DNA of 64,000 nt from Brevundimonas vesicularis (GTDB taxonomy: Bacteria; Pseudomonadota; Alphaproteobacteria; Caulobacterales; Caulobacteraceae), in the NCBI RefSeq assembly GCF_014204545.1, contig NZ_JACHLJ010000001.1, forward strand, positions 1,116,001 to 1,180,000, given 5' to 3'. Position 1 is the first letter of the stretch. Each line of letters opens with the position of its first letter. The translations under genes and the position numbers were made by a program. Positions 53,422-63,186 of the stretch are shown here, piece after piece. The notes below the pieces were generated by a model. The model searched no databases. It saw only the letters and a list, made by a program, of their open reading frames with translations, and was not told where the DNA came from.

Positions 53422-55308
53422 ATGAACAAGATCGTCGCCGCCGTCGTCGCGGGCCTTTTGGCCGCCACGCCCATCGCCGCCTCGGCGCAGGACTATGGGC
53501 GCTACAGCGACGCCGCCGCACAGACCGAGCTGTCGCGCCTGGCGGATGTGCAGATGGCGGTCATGGTGCCGATGCGCGACGGCGTGGGACTGGCCACCAA
53601 TGTCTATCGCCCCAAGAACGCGACCGGCCCCTTGCCGACCGTCTTCGTGCGCACGCCCTACAACGAGCTGGCCTACAACGCCCGCACTACGCGCTCGGCC
53701 CTGAGCTGGGTCAGCAAGGGCTATGCCTTCGTCATCCAGAACGAGCGGGGACGGTACTTCTCGGGCGGCGACTATCAGATCCTGGGCTATCCCCAGACCG
53801 ATGGCTATGACGCCCTGACGTGGATCGCGGCCCAGCCCTGGTCGAACGGCAAGGTCGGCACCTTGGGCTGTTCGTCGTCCGCGGAATGGCAGTTGGCCCT
53901 GGCGGCCCAGAACCACCCTGCCCACGCCGCCATGGTGCCCCAGGCCTCCGGCGCCGGCATCGGCAAGGTCGGACGGTTCCAAGAACAGGGCAACTGGTAC
54001 ACCGGGGGCGTGCCGCGCAACCTGTTCTTCGTGTGGCTGTACGGCGTGGACAATCCGCAGCGCGCCCAGATCCCGATGGATATTGACCAGGAAACCCGCG
54101 CCCGCATCGTTCGCTACAACGATCTGGACGCCAAGAAGCCGGACGTGAACTGGCCCAGCCAGATCCGTCATCTGCCGGTCAATGACATGCTGAAAGACCT
54201 GGGCGAGCCCGCCGGCACGTTCGAGGAACTGATCGCGCGCACTCCGTCCGATCCGGCCTGGCGTCAGGGCGGCCTGTATCACGACGACATGGGCTGGGGC
54301 GTGCCGTCCCTGTGGTTCAACAGTTGGTACGACGTCTCGATCGGGCCGAACATGGAGCTGTTCAACCACGCCCGGTCCACGACCCAGGATCGCGAGGCGG
54401 CCGAGAACCAGTATGTCGTGGTCGGCCCCAACAACCACTGCGCCTTTGGGGGCCTGGGGCCGAATTACAAGTCGGGCGACCGGCCGCTGGGCGACGCCAC
54501 CTTCGACAGCGACGCCCTGGTGCACGCCTGGTTCGATCGCTGGCTGAAGGGCGAGCGCCGCGCCTTCCCCGAGAGCACGCCGCACGTGCAGTATTTCAAC
54601 ATGGGCGAAAACGCCTGGCGCACGGCCGCGCAGTGGCCGCCGGCCGGGGTCAAGACGGTGCGGATGTATCTGCGCTCGGGCGGCGGGGCCAACAGTCTGA
54701 ACGGCGATGGCCTGCTGAGCCTTCAAGCGCCGCCCGCCGGCGAGCCGGCAGACCGCTATCGCTATGATCCGATGAACCCGGTCCAGACCATCGGCGGCGG
54801 CGATTGCTGCAACGGCGGGCTGGTCACGGCCGGGGCCTTCGACCAGCGGCCGATCGAGGCGCGCAACGACGTGCTGGTCTATACGTCGGAAGCGCTGACC
54901 GAGCCGATGCAGGTCACCGGCTTCATCGATGCGGTGCTGAAGGTGTCGTCCTCTGCGCCCGATACCGATTTCGCGGTCAAGGTGGTGGATGTGGCGCCGG
55001 ACGGCACGGCCTATATCCTGGGCGACACCATCATGCGGGCGCGCTATCGCAACGGCTATGACCGCCCTGCGCCTCTGACGCCAGGCCAGGTGGCGACTGT
55101 GCAGCCCACGCCGCTGACCATCAGCAACACCTTCCAGCCCGGCCACCGCATCCGGGTCGAAGTCACCAGCTCCAACTTCCCCAAGTTCGTGCGCAACCTG
55201 AACACGGGCGGACCGAACGAGACCGAGAGCCAGGGCGTGGTCGCCGACAACGCCGTCCATCACGCGGGCGACGACGCCTCCTACATCGACTTGCCGGTCC
55301 TGAAATAG
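53422..55308 (+). CDS. CocE/NonD-family hydrolase (exported)
   Basis: Secreted alpha/beta hydrolase of 628 residues in the CocE/NonD group (X-Pro dipeptidyl-peptidase type). The signal peptide ends around SAQ. The N-terminal hydrolase part has MVPMRDGVGLATNVYRPKN, the oxyanion-side RTPYNE and the nucleophile region VGTLGCSSSAEWQLAL; the usual G-x-S-Y pattern is altered here. The C-terminal jelly-roll (VLKVSSSAPDTDFAVKVVDV) is complete. The ATG at 53422 has GGGAGGG at the right distance. Substrate unknown. Confidence 0.88.
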   Translation: MNKIVAAVVAGLLAATPIAASAQDYGRYSDAAAQTELSRLADVQMAVMVPMRDGVGLATNVYRPKNATGPLPTVFVRTPYNELAYNARTTRSALSWVSKGYAFVIQNERGRYFSGGDYQILGYPQTDGYDALTWIAAQPWSNGKVGTLGCSSSAEWQLALAAQNHPAHAAMVPQASGAGIGKVGRFQEQGNWYTGGVPRNLFFVWLYGVDNPQRAQIPMDIDQETRARIVRYNDLDAKKPDVNWPSQIRHLPVNDMLKDLGEPAGTFEELIARTPSDPAWRQGGLYHDDMGWGVPSLWFNSWYDVSIGPNMELFNHARSTTQDREAAENQYVVVGPNNHCAFGGLGPNYKSGDRPLGDATFDSDALVHAWFDRWLKGERRAFPESTPHVQYFNMGENAWRTAAQWPPAGVKTVRMYLRSGGGANSLNGDGLLSLQAPPAGEPADRYRYDPMNPVQTIGGGDCCNGGLVTAGAFDQRPIEARNDVLVYTSEALTEPMQVTGFIDAVLKVSSSAPDTDFAVKVVDVAPDGTAYILGDTIMRARYRNGYDRPAPLTPGQVATVQPTPLTISNTFQPGHRIRVEVTSSNFPKFVRNLNTGGPNETESQGVVADNAVHHAGDDASYIDLPVLK

Positions 55309-55380
55309 GGCGCGACGCCGAAGCCGCTGGCGTCCCCTGCCGTCCCCTTCTAGGCTGACGGCAGGGACAAGGGAGGCGAC

Positions 55381-56328
55381 ATGGCGGCGTTGACGCTGGA
55401 TGGGGTGAACAAGCGATACGGCGATTTTCACGCCGTGCGCGATCTGAGTTTTCAGGTCGAGAAGGGGTCGATCTGCGGCTTTCTGGGGCCGAACGGGGCG
55501 GGCAAGACCTCGACCCTTCGGATGATCCTGGGGTTGCAGCCGGCGACCTCAGGGCGGATCGAGATCCTGGGCGCCGACGACGGGCGCAAGGTGCGCGACC
55601 GGATCGGTTTCCTGCCGGAGGAGCGCGGGCTCTATAAAAAGATGACGCCGGTCGAGGCCATCGCCTTCTTCGGCGCGCTGAAAGGCCTGCCGGTCGCCGA
55701 GGGCCGCAAGCGCGCCAAGACCTTGCTGGAGCAGCAGGGGCTCGGCGAGGCGCAGAAGAAGAAAATGAAGGAGCTGTCCAAAGGGATGGCGCAGAAGGTG
55801 CAACTGATCGCTTCGGTCGTGCATCAGCCCGAGTTCGTCATCCTGGACGAGCCCTTCTCCGGTCTGGACCCAATGAACCAGCAGGGCCTGGAGGCCATGA
55901 TTCGTGGGCTGGCTGCGAACGGCGCCACGGTGCTGTTCTCCACCCATGTGATGCAGCATGCCGAGCGGCTGTGCGACAAGGTCGTGCTGCTGGCGCGCGG
56001 CAAGAAGGCGTTCGAGGGGACGGTGGATCAGGCCAAGGCCACCTCGCCGCGCTTCCTGGATCTGGACGGGGCGATCAGCGCGGACGCCGCCGCCGCCCTG
56101 CCCGGCGTGGCGGGCGTCGAGACCCTGTCCGACGTCGATGGCGTGCGTCGCCTGAAGATCGCCCTGGCGCCCGGCGCCGGGGGTCAGGACACCTTGAAGA
56201 CGGCCTTCCTGAACGGCCTGGACGTGCGCGGCTTCGCACTGAAGGAGCCGACGCTGCACGACGCCTTCATCGGCCTGACTGGCGACCATCCCGACCAACC
56301 CGTCGCATCCGTGGAGGCTGTCCGATGA
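55381..56328 (+). CDS. ABC transporter ATPase, NatA-like
   Basis: ATPase of 315 residues with Walker A LGPNGAGKTS, signature LSKGMAQKV and Walker B FVILDEPFSGLDP; the C-terminal extension (GVAGVETLSDVDGVRRLKI) is that of the NatA/DUF4162 group. The partner permease begins at 56325 with an ATGA overlap. The system is likely an exporter of sodium, drugs or a similar cargo. Confidence 0.9.
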   Translation: MAALTLDGVNKRYGDFHAVRDLSFQVEKGSICGFLGPNGAGKTSTLRMILGLQPATSGRIEILGADDGRKVRDRIGFLPEERGLYKKMTPVEAIAFFGALKGLPVAEGRKRAKTLLEQQGLGEAQKKKMKELSKGMAQKVQLIASVVHQPEFVILDEPFSGLDPMNQQGLEAMIRGLAANGATVLFSTHVMQHAERLCDKVVLLARGKKAFEGTVDQAKATSPRFLDLDGAISADAAAALPGVAGVETLSDVDGVRRLKIALAPGAGGQDTLKTAFLNGLDVRGFALKEPTLHDAFIGLTGDHPDQPVASVEAVR

Positions 56329-57683
56329 ACCGCACCCTGCTGATCGCGCGACGCGAATATGTCGCCTACGCCAAGACCGTCGGCTTCTGGCTGTCGCTGT
56401 TGGCCTTTCCGCTATTCGCCGTGCTGGGCGGCGGCATTCCGGCGCTGATCAAGGCCTCCGAGCCGATCAAGTCGGTGGCGGTGATCGAGGAAGGCCCCAA
56501 TGCGACAGGTCTGGCGGCCGCCGTGCGCGCCTCGTTGCAAGCCGATGTGGATCGTCAGAACGAGCGCCTGCGCGAAGCCGCCGAAAAGGGACAGGCCGGC
56601 GCCGGGCGCGCCGTCGCCTCCATCACCGGCCCCAAGATCCGTCTGGTCGACGCGCCGCCCGCCATCGCCGACGCAGTGGGCCCGGCCCGTGACGAGGCGA
56701 TCCGCAAGGCGCTGGACAAGCAGACCTCGAAGGCCAGGCGCCTTGACGCCGTGGTCTTCCTCAGCCGCATGGATGGGAAGCCCGCCGCCCAGGTCTGGAC
56801 CGCGCGCGCCACCGACAACGACGTCTCCGGCTTCGTCCGCAATGCGCTTCGTGATGCGCGACGCACCGAGCTTCTGACCGCCGCCGGGGTCGCCCCCGCC
56901 GTGGCGCAGGAGGTTCAGACCTTCCGGCCCGAGGTGAAGTCCTTCTCGCCCAGCGCGGCGAGCGGGGGAGAGGTGTCGATGCGTGACCGGATCCCGTCCT
57001 TCATCGGCCTGGGCGTCGGCTTCCTCCTGTGGTCGCTGGTCATCACAGGGGCCTCCATCCTGCTGAACAGCGTGATGGAGGAGAAGTCGAACAAGATCCT
57101 GGAGGTGCTGCTGTCCTCGGCCTCGGCGACCGAAATCCTGACGGGCAAGGTGCTGGGCGTGGCGCTGCTGACCCTGACGGTCATGGGGGTCTGGGGCGGG
57201 ATCGGCGCCTTCACCCTGATTTCGGCCTCGCCCGAGACGGCGGCGACGGTCGGACAGGTTCTGCTGCACGACGGCCTGATCTTCTATTTCATCGCCTATA
57301 TGGCCGGCGGCTACCTGATGTATGCGGTGCTGTTCGCGGCCATCGGCGCCTTCTGCGAGACGCCGCGCGACGCCCAGACCCTGATGGGGCCGATCATGAT
57401 GATCCTGGTCGTGCCGATCCTGGTGATGCAGATGGCCCTGACCAGCCCGGATGCGCCGGTGGTCAAGGTTCTGTCCTGGATCCCCTTCTTCACCCCCTTC
57501 CTGATGAGCGCCCGCGCGCCCAGCGACCCGCCGCTGGTGGAGGTGATTCTGACGCTGATCGGCATGTTCGCGACCGCCGCCTTCATGGTGTGGATCGCCG
57601 GGCGGGCCTTCCGCGCTGGCGCGCTGTCGGACGTAAAGCTGAGCTGGAAGAGCTTCGGCCGGGCGATCACCGGACGGGCTTAG
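56325..57683 (+). CDS. ABC transporter permease, NatB/ABC-2 type
   Basis: Permease of 452 residues of the ABC-2 group. One membrane helix near residue 25 is followed by a periplasmic domain of about 150 residues and five or six helices in the second half (LGVGFLLWSLVITGASILL, VLGVALLTLTVMGVWGGIG, YMAGGYLMYAVLFAAIGAF). The conserved NSVMEEKSNKILEVLLSS precedes the channel part. It pairs with the ATPase just upstream. Cargo unknown. Confidence 0.9.
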   Translation: MNRTLLIARREYVAYAKTVGFWLSLLAFPLFAVLGGGIPALIKASEPIKSVAVIEEGPNATGLAAAVRASLQADVDRQNERLREAAEKGQAGAGRAVASITGPKIRLVDAPPAIADAVGPARDEAIRKALDKQTSKARRLDAVVFLSRMDGKPAAQVWTARATDNDVSGFVRNALRDARRTELLTAAGVAPAVAQEVQTFRPEVKSFSPSAASGGEVSMRDRIPSFIGLGVGFLLWSLVITGASILLNSVMEEKSNKILEVLLSSASATEILTGKVLGVALLTLTVMGVWGGIGAFTLISASPETAATVGQVLLHDGLIFYFIAYMAGGYLMYAVLFAAIGAFCETPRDAQTLMGPIMMILVVPILVMQMALTSPDAPVVKVLSWIPFFTPFLMSARAPSDPPLVEVILTLIGMFATAAFMVWIAGRAFRAGALSDVKLSWKSFGRAITGRA

Positions 57684-57698
57684 GCGGCTTGGTTGCCT

Positions 57699-57725
57699 CC
57701 TCCCTGTCGCGTCGCGATGGGGAGG
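57699..57725. repeat. REP-like palindrome after the ABC operon
   Basis: CCTCCCTGTCGCG (57699-57711) and the following TCGCGATGGGGAGG form an imperfect palindrome typical of dispersed intergenic repeats in Caulobacteraceae. Part of a matching far arm (CCCTCCACCACGCTCCGC) is present near 57765. No function is assigned. Confidence 0.45.
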
Positions 57726-57789
57726 TGGCGCGGCGCTTCTTCCGTCAAAACTTGCAGAGCCCTCCACCACGCTCCGCAGAAGCGAAACG

Positions 57790-57825
57790 CAAAGAAAAAG
57801 GCCGCTTCCCGGAGGAAGCGGCCTT
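57790..57825 (-). terminator. Intrinsic terminator after rpsU
   Basis: On the minus strand AAGGCCGCTTCC and GGAAGCGGCCTT pair in a perfect 12-bp stem (57798-57809 with 57814-57825, loop CGGA), followed by a CTTTTTCTTTG run. It lies about 25 bases after the rpsU stop. Confidence 0.82.
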
Positions 57826-57850
57826 AAATCTGTCGGCTTTCGCCGGGGTC

Positions 57851-58093
57851 TTAACGACCGCCGGGAACGCGCGGCTTCGGCGCGGGCAGCAGGCCCTCGC
57901 GCTGCATGCGCTTGCGCGCCAACTTGCGGGCGCGACGGATGGCTTCAGCCTTCTGACGGGCGCGCTTTTCCGAGGGCTTCTCGAAATGCACGTGGCGCTT
58001 CATTTCACGGAAGCTGCCCTCGCGCTGCATCTTCTTCTTCAGGGCTTTGAGCGCTTGGTCGACGTTGTTGTCGCGAACGAAAATCTGAACCAG
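57851..58093 (-). CDS. rpsU: 30S ribosomal protein S21, apparent CTG start
   Basis: S21, 80 residues, helps mRNA start on the 30S subunit. The core [25 protein letters not shown] and the basic tail [24 protein letters not shown] are typical. The codon before Val2 is CTG (58091-58093), where relatives have ATG, and an AAAGGAG site stands eight bases before it. No ATG or GTG is in frame before it; the only alternative, TTG at 58147, would read through the ribosome site and add 18 residues. CTG is thus the likely initiator. A terminator follows. Confidence 0.85.
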   Translation of the reverse strand: MVQIFVRDNNVDQALKALKKKMQREGSFREMKRHVHFEKPSEKRARQKAEAIRRARKLARKRMQREGLLPAPKPRVPGGR

Positions 58094-58281
58094 GTTAAAC
58101 TCTCCTTTGGCCGCCCGCCGCGTCCTGTGAGGGAGACGGGCGAACAAAATAAAATCGTCTTCCGACAGCCGGGCTCTCGGATGAAGGCGCGCTGATACAC
58201 GAGCCGCCTCCTTCTGTCCAGATCGTCGCGACCATTCTTCAAGGCTCGAAACGCCATGACGACCGGCGTATGATCGCCCCT

Positions 58282-58925
58282 ATGACCGAGACGACAGACT
58301 GGGCCGACCGGACCGAACAGACCGTGCTGGACGCCGCCATCGCCCGCGCGCCCGCCCTAGGCTGGAACGCGCGTCTGGTGCGCGAAGCCTGCGGGGCGTG
58401 CGGTCTGTCGCAGGGCGACGAGGAACTGCTGCTGCCCAACGGCGCGCGCGATCTGGCGGCCCTGCTGTCGCGCCGCCATGATGCGCGGGCGCTGGCGGCT
58501 CTGGGTGAAATCGACGCCAAGTCGCTGAAGATTCGCGAGCGAATCGCCCGCGCTGTGTCCGAGCGGATGGAGGCCGGCGCCGCCGATCTGGAGGCCACGC
58601 GTCGCTGTGCCGCCTTCCTGGCCCTGCCCGTCAACGCCGACTTGGGCCTGAAACTGGCCTGGGAGAGCGCCGATCATCTGTGGCGTTGGGCCGGGGACGA
58701 GGCGACCGACTGGAATCACTATTCGAAGCGGACGATCCTGTCGGGCATCCTGATTCCCGCCCTGACGATGCGCTGGTTCGACGGACGGGAAGCGGCGGAG
58801 GCCTTCGTCGCCCGCCGGATCGATAACGTCATGGCCTTCGAGAAATGGAAGGCGGGCAAGGACTTCGACGCGCCGTTCCGAAAGGTCAGCGATGCGCTGA
58901 GCCGCATGCGGTATGGGGCGAAAGC

Positions 58926-58929
<4 letters not shown>
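58282..58929 (+). CDS. COQ9-family protein
   Basis: Protein of 215 residues of the COQ9 family, a helical lipid-binding factor that helps ubiquinone synthesis, in mitochondria by way of COQ7. Conserved: GWNARLVREACGACGLSQGD, then SADHLWRWAGDEATDWNHYSKRTILSGI, the family's signature segment. An ATG twelve bases earlier (58270) is also possible. Its tail overlaps the end of the convergent purK by four bases. UbiX at 51206 belongs to the same pathway. Confidence 0.88.
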
Positions 58930-60008
<1,079 letters not shown>

Positions 60009-60500
60009 TCAGTCCTCGACGGTTTCTGCGACGGAATCGGTCTGGGCGGCGCGGAAGGCGGCCAAGCGTCCAGCCAACTCTTCGTCCGACAGGGCCAGGA
60101 TCTGGGCGGCCAGGATGCCGGCGTTGGCGGCCCCCGCCTCGCCGATGGCCAGGGTGGCGACCGGAACGCCGGCCGGCATCTGCACGATCGACAGCAGGCT
60201 ATCCATGCCCTTCAGCGCCTTGGACTGGACCGGCACGCCCAGCACCGGCAGTTCGGTCATGGAGGCGGCCATGCCCGGCAGATGGGCGGCGCCCCCTGCG
60301 CCAGCGATGATGACCTTGTATCCGGCGGCCTTGGCGCCCGTGGCGAAATCGACCAGGCGTTGGGGCGTGCGGTGGGCGCTGACGACCTTGGCGGCCCAGG
60401 CGACGCCCAGTTGATCCAGGCGATCGGCGGCCAGCTTCATGGTCGGCCAGTCGGACCGGCTGCCCATGATGATCGCCACCGGGGTTTCGGAAGTCGCCAT
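60009..60500 (-). CDS. purE: N5-carboxyaminoimidazole ribonucleotide mutase
   Basis: PurE, 163 residues, moves the carboxyl group of N5-CAIR to form CAIR, the step after PurK. It has [23 protein letters not shown] and [14 protein letters not shown], all typical of class I PurE. First gene of purE-purK. The ATG at 60500 gives the normal front; upstream codons are not conserved. Confidence 0.96.
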   Translation of the reverse strand: MATSETPVAIIMGSRSDWPTMKLAADRLDQLGVAWAAKVVSAHRTPQRLVDFATGAKAAGYKVIIAGAGGAAHLPGMAASMTELPVLGVPVQSKALKGMDSLLSIVQMPAGVPVATLAIGEAGAANAGILAAQILALSDEELAGRLAAFRAAQTDSVAETVED

Positions 60501-60605
60501 GTCTGCAAGGCCCCTCGCGGAAAGGCGCCGGTTACAGCACGCGGGTGACGCCCGCAACCGCAACACCGTGATTTCAGCCGCGTCGCCCCTTAATGTCGGC
60601 CTTCA

Positions 60606-61247
60606 ATGTCGACGGATCACGCTCTACCATCGTTCGACCGCGCGACGCAGACTGAGTCGCGCCTTCGGAGCCATCCCTGCGCCGTGACCGACGTGGCCGA
60701 ACACGACCTGACCGCCGAGATCGCGCGCCTGCGCGTCGAGCTGGAAGCGTGGAAGACGCGCGCCGCGGCCGCCGAGGCCGCCGCCGACCACGATGTGCTG
60801 ACGCCCGCCCTAAACCGCCGCGGCTTCATCGCGGCGATGCAGCGGACCATGGCCTATTGCCAGCGGCACGGGGCGCCGGCGGTGCTGCTGTATCTAGACA
60901 TGGACGGGTTCAAGAGCGTCAACGACAGCCTGGGTCATGCGGCCGGCGATGCGGCTCTGGTCGCGGTGGCGGAGCTGTTCTTGGCCAATCTGCGCGAGTC
61001 GGATGCGGTGGGTCGGCTGGGCGGGGACGAGTTCGCTCTGCTGATGTTGCACGCGGGCTATGAAGAGGGCCGGGCCAAGGCGCGTCAGCTGGCCGAGGCG
61101 CTGAAGACCGAAGGCTTCGTCTGGGACGGCCAGAAGACCGAACTGGGCGGCTCTTTCGGCGTGCGCGCCTGGGACGGCCATACGGACGCCGAGGTCTGGC
61201 TGACCGAGGCCGACGCCGCCATGTGGGTGAGGAAGAAGGGGCGCTGA
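60606..61247 (+). CDS. Diguanylate cyclase (GGDEF domain), soluble
   Basis: Protein of 213 residues with a short coiled front and one GGDEF domain. The active motif is GGDEF itself (139-143), with the substrate part LYLDMDGFKSVNDSLGH upstream. An RESD sequence (130-133), five residues before GGDEF, is the RxxD inhibitory site, so the enzyme should be limited by its own product c-di-GMP. No sensor domain is visible. It has no operon partners. Confidence 0.9.
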   Translation: MSTDHALPSFDRATQTESRLRSHPCAVTDVAEHDLTAEIARLRVELEAWKTRAAAAEAAADHDVLTPALNRRGFIAAMQRTMAYCQRHGAPAVLLYLDMDGFKSVNDSLGHAAGDAALVAVAELFLANLRESDAVGRLGGDEFALLMLHAGYEEGRAKARQLAEALKTEGFVWDGQKTELGGSFGVRAWDGHTDAEVWLTEADAAMWVRKKGR

Positions 61248-61269
61248 GGCCCCTTCCCGCCCCTGCTGC

Positions 61270-63072
61270 TTAAAGCGGCAGTTTCAGCTGAATGCCGCCC
61301 ATGTGGCTGTCGGCGTGGTCGCCGAAGCGGCCGCGATAGCCGACCGTCACATTGACCGGGCCGAGCGAACCCTCGACGCCGGCCGAGGCCAGGAACTGGC
61401 CGCCGAACGGATCGTCGATCTCGCGCGACAGCACCTGAGCTGGGTTGTTGTAAAGGCCGACACGCACCGGATCGGAGCTGTCGTCCAGGGCGTCGCGATA
61501 ACCGCCCTCGGCGAACAGGCCGAACCCGCCCATTTCCGCCTCGGCGCGCAGCGCGACCTCGCCGGTCAGGGCCTTCACGGTGCGGTCGCCGTACTGATAC
61601 TGGGCGCCGACGCCCTGTTCGTAATAGCCGTCGACGTCGCTGGACACATAGGCCAGGCCCGCACGGGGCGACAGGGCGACGCCGCCCATGTCGAACCACA
61701 TGCCGCCTTGCAGACGCGCGCCGCTGCTGAGCGCGCGGGTTTCGGCGGTGTGGACGATCGGCGCCAGGCTGGTGGTGCGTTCGATGTCATCGATATTGTC
61801 ACGCGCCACGCCGACGGCGGCGTTGACGAAGACATCGCCCGAGCGCCAGCCGCCATAGACGTCCAGGCCGAAGCTCTCGACGTTGAACTGCAGCGCCTGG
61901 CTTTCGACGTCGGTGTTGCGCGCCGTGCCGGCCAGACCAAAGCGCCAGTTGGCCGAGGGGCCAGCCTCAAGCGCGATACGGGCGCCCCAGCCGTCGCTGG
62001 ACGAGCTGGTGACCGAGCCGCGCGCGTCGGTGTCGACGCTGTCGATCAGGGCCGAGGTGGTGACGGACACGCCGGCCTCCCACGGCTGGCGACCCGACAG
62101 GGCCTCGCCGGCGGCGTCCAGGGCGTCCTCGCGGTGACGATAGGCCGTCTCGCCCTGCAAGGTCGATTGGGCGCCGATGTCGCCGTAGTAGAGGTAGTCG
62201 GTCGCCAGCTGGGCGATGATCCGGTGGCCCGCCGCCGTCGGGTGAACGCCGTCGAAGTAGAAGTAGCTGTCGGGGTTCGTGCAGACCGTCACCCCGTTGA
62301 AGCAGGGCTGGGTGATGTTGGTGATGCCGAACAGGCCCGGATTGCCGGCCAGGGTGTCGCCGATCTTGTACAGGTCCATCATGATGATGTTGCTGCCTGG
62401 GCGGGCGGCGGCTGTAGCGGTCAGATTGGTCTGGAGCGCGGTGTTGAAGGTGGTGACGGCGAAGTCGGCCAGAGGCGCGGCGGTCGTGCCGCGGAATTGA
62501 GGCGTCAGGCTGAGCTTGGGCAGGTTGGTGACCAGGATGGTTCCGGCGCCCGCGCCGGCCACCGTGTTGACCAGGCTGTTGATGTTGGCGGCGGCCGTGG
62601 TTGCGACCGGGGTGATGGCGGCGACCGGGCTGGCGGAAGCGCCGGCGGCGGGCAGGCCTTGGAAGATGTCGTTGGCGCCGCCCAGGACGCTGACCAGATC
62701 GGTCGAGCTAAACCGGCCGCCCGAAGCGGTGTAGCGCGACAGCTGGTTCAGCATGCCGAACGGCACGCCGGCCGAGGCGTCGGTGCGCGAGCCGCCGAAG
62801 GCGTAGTTGATGCTGCCCGTGACCGAGCCGTTGAAGTTGGCGGCGTTGAAGCCCAGCAGTTCAACGAAGGTCGGCCCGTTCGAGAAGCGGCGCGCATAGG
62901 GCGGCGACGGCGGCTGGGTCCCGCCCGAAATCAGAAACAGGTTGCCGTTGTCGCTGAGGCTGTCGCCGAACACGACCAGACGGTTGTAGGTCTGGGCCGA
63001 GGCCGAGCCGGCAAAGGCGCAGGCGGCGAGCGCCAGAGCGGCGACGGCGCCGCCGGTGATGAAGCGTGACAT
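61270..63072 (-). CDS. Autotransporter SGNH/GDSL esterase
   Basis: Outer-membrane protein of 600 residues. The signal peptide ends at SASAQ. The passenger is a GDSL esterase with the catalytic block LVVFGDSLSDNGN, GGANDIF for the oxyanion residue and FDGVHPTAAGH for the Asp-His pair, to about residue 310. The remaining ~280 residues are the beta-barrel autotransporter domain, ending in a hydrophobic final strand. Such EstA-like enzymes display lipase or esterase activity on the cell surface. A GGGAGG site precedes the ATG. Confidence 0.93.
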   Translation of the reverse strand: MSRFITGGAVAALALAACAFAGSASAQTYNRLVVFGDSLSDNGNLFLISGGTQPPSPPYARRFSNGPTFVELLGFNAANFNGSVTGSINYAFGGSRTDASAGVPFGMLNQLSRYTASGGRFSSTDLVSVLGGANDIFQGLPAAGASASPVAAITPVATTAAANINSLVNTVAGAGAGTILVTNLPKLSLTPQFRGTTAAPLADFAVTTFNTALQTNLTATAAARPGSNIIMMDLYKIGDTLAGNPGLFGITNITQPCFNGVTVCTNPDSYFYFDGVHPTAAGHRIIAQLATDYLYYGDIGAQSTLQGETAYRHREDALDAAGEALSGRQPWEAGVSVTTSALIDSVDTDARGSVTSSSSDGWGARIALEAGPSANWRFGLAGTARNTDVESQALQFNVESFGLDVYGGWRSGDVFVNAAVGVARDNIDDIERTTSLAPIVHTAETRALSSGARLQGGMWFDMGGVALSPRAGLAYVSSDVDGYYEQGVGAQYQYGDRTVKALTGEVALRAEAEMGGFGLFAEGGYRDALDDSSDPVRVGLYNNPAQVLSREIDDPFGGQFLASAGVEGSLGPVNVTVGYRGRFGDHADSHMGGIQLKLPL

Positions 63073-63186
63073 GAAATTCCTCCCGCAGCCGTCGTTGCGC
63101 GGCCGTTCGACGTGAGGATGCGCCAGTTCGCGCAGAGCGCAAGATGCCGCGAGGTCAGCTTTGAGAAGATATTTGCGAGCGACGTA

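Noticed and set aside
53389..55431. 680-residue open frame on the minus strand
   Set aside because: Antisense to the clear CocE-type hydrolase; composition typical of GC shadow frames.
58094..58147. TTG start for S21 with 18 more residues
   Set aside because: It would translate the strong ribosome site as codons and give a front that S21 does not have.
61303..63069. 588-residue open frame on the plus strand
   Set aside because: Antisense to the autotransporter esterase, which has a signal peptide, catalytic motifs and a ribosome site.
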